DNA from: a virus
IMG/VR virus record: IMGVR_UViG_3300017749_000065
Coordinates: 1-32,272 of that record
Direction: 5' to 3' (one strand)
DNA length: 32,272 nucleotides
Position numbers and translations under genes: made by a program. This document shows positions 32,177-32,272 of the stretch, in pieces. Under the pieces are notes generated by a model. It worked only from the letters and a program-made list of their open reading frames with translations. It was not told the origin of the DNA and ran no database searches. Within the stretch, counting starts at the first letter, position 1, and every line of letters starts with the position of its first letter.

Positions 32177-32272
32177 TAAGCGATCACATTAGTTACAAAG
32201 AAGCTACGCTTTCATACACAGCTAAAAGAAAAGGTATAAACAACATACCTAACGAGTATGAAAAGACTAATA
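32173..32272 (+). CDS. Peptidase M15-type endolysin, N-terminal fragment
   Basis: The gene starts at ATG 32173 (ATGA overlap with the previous stop) and runs out of the window after 33 codons. The visible reading MISDHISYKEATLSYTAKRK, then GINNIPNEYEKT, matches the opening of M15_3-type peptidases (IsYxEAtxSxtAkrxGIxNxPxexxx). These zinc enzymes cut D-Ala-D-Ala-type or related peptide bonds in peptidoglycan and act as phage endolysins or as virion lysins. The catalytic HxxxxxxxD and H motifs lie beyond the window and could not be checked. Its position after the small basic genes suggests the lysis end of the late operon. Confidence 0.7.
   Translation, partial: MISDHISYKEATLSYTAKRKGINNIPNEYEKTN

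Noticed and set aside
31762-32187. 141-codon open frame on the minus strand
   Set aside because: It is antisense to the DUF6321- and DUF5872-like genes, which have recognisable motifs and fit operon spacing; no minus-strand gene is supported in the window.
1-32272. tRNA genes, CRISPR arrays, insertion sequences, attachment sites
   Set aside because: Reading both strands by eye showed no cloverleaf-like segment, no regularly spaced repeats, no transposase and no integrase; a tRNA scan would be needed to exclude a degenerate tRNA.

Overview
The window is part of the structural (late) module of a tailed double-stranded DNA phage. Every convincing gene lies on the + strand, and genes are packed end to end with 1-60 base overlaps or very short gaps. 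The DNA is AT-rich. No start codon I examined is preceded by a clear Shine-Dalgarno sequence; starts instead follow A/T-only leaders, often ending in TTATG or ATATG. That leader style, with the large TerL (739 aa) and portal (807 aa), a ring/nozzle tail set, and marine-phage families such as DUF6321 and DUF5872, suggests a short-tailed, possibly crAss-like, marine phage infecting Bacteroidota, perhaps a flavobacterium. Host and taxonomy are inference from translation style and remembered families; no search was run.

Layout. Bases 2-3077 hold host-recognition proteins: the 3' part of a tail fibre/spike ending in a self-cleaving S74 chaperone domain, then a protein with a MAM/lectin-like C-terminal half. 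Bases 3134-4577 hold four small or accessory proteins, the last resembling two GroES-like domains in tandem. Bases 4522-9432 are the packaging block (putative small terminase, TerL, portal with a Q-rich coiled-coil tail). Bases 9464-12991 are the head block (acidic scaffold-like protein, major capsid protein, a strong terminator, an unknown head-region protein, and a second terminator with a competing alternative hairpin). Bases 13043-21959 are the tail block (adaptor-like ring protein, tail-tubular-like protein, 1360-aa nozzle-like protein, 999-aa adhesin with cadherin/Ig-like repeats).

Bases 21976-24953 hold a small beta-rich protein, a cupin-like protein and two probable internal/ejection proteins. 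The first ejection protein ends at a G_GGG_GGG slippery heptamer followed directly by UAG; the -1 frame then stays open for 55 codons and stops one base before the next gene. Bases 24959-31759 encode a 2266-aa multidomain protein with a zinc-protease HEFLH motif, a sigma-region-2-like stretch, a helix-turn-helix-like stretch, hydrophobic C-terminal helices and a KRKQ repeat tail. The window ends with two tiny basic proteins (DUF6321-like, DUF5872-like) and the start of an M15 peptidase, a likely endolysin.

Together these genes fold and build the capsid (chaperonin partner, scaffold, MCP), fill it (terminases, portal), close it with a short tail, bind the cell surface, and deliver internal proteins with the DNA. 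The most notable signal is the probable programmed -1 frameshift (or homopolymer variant) at 23426-23432. The only stretch of more than about 70 bases without a conventional gene is 23436-23600, and it is filled by that -1 reading frame. I saw no tRNA, CRISPR array or insertion sequence.
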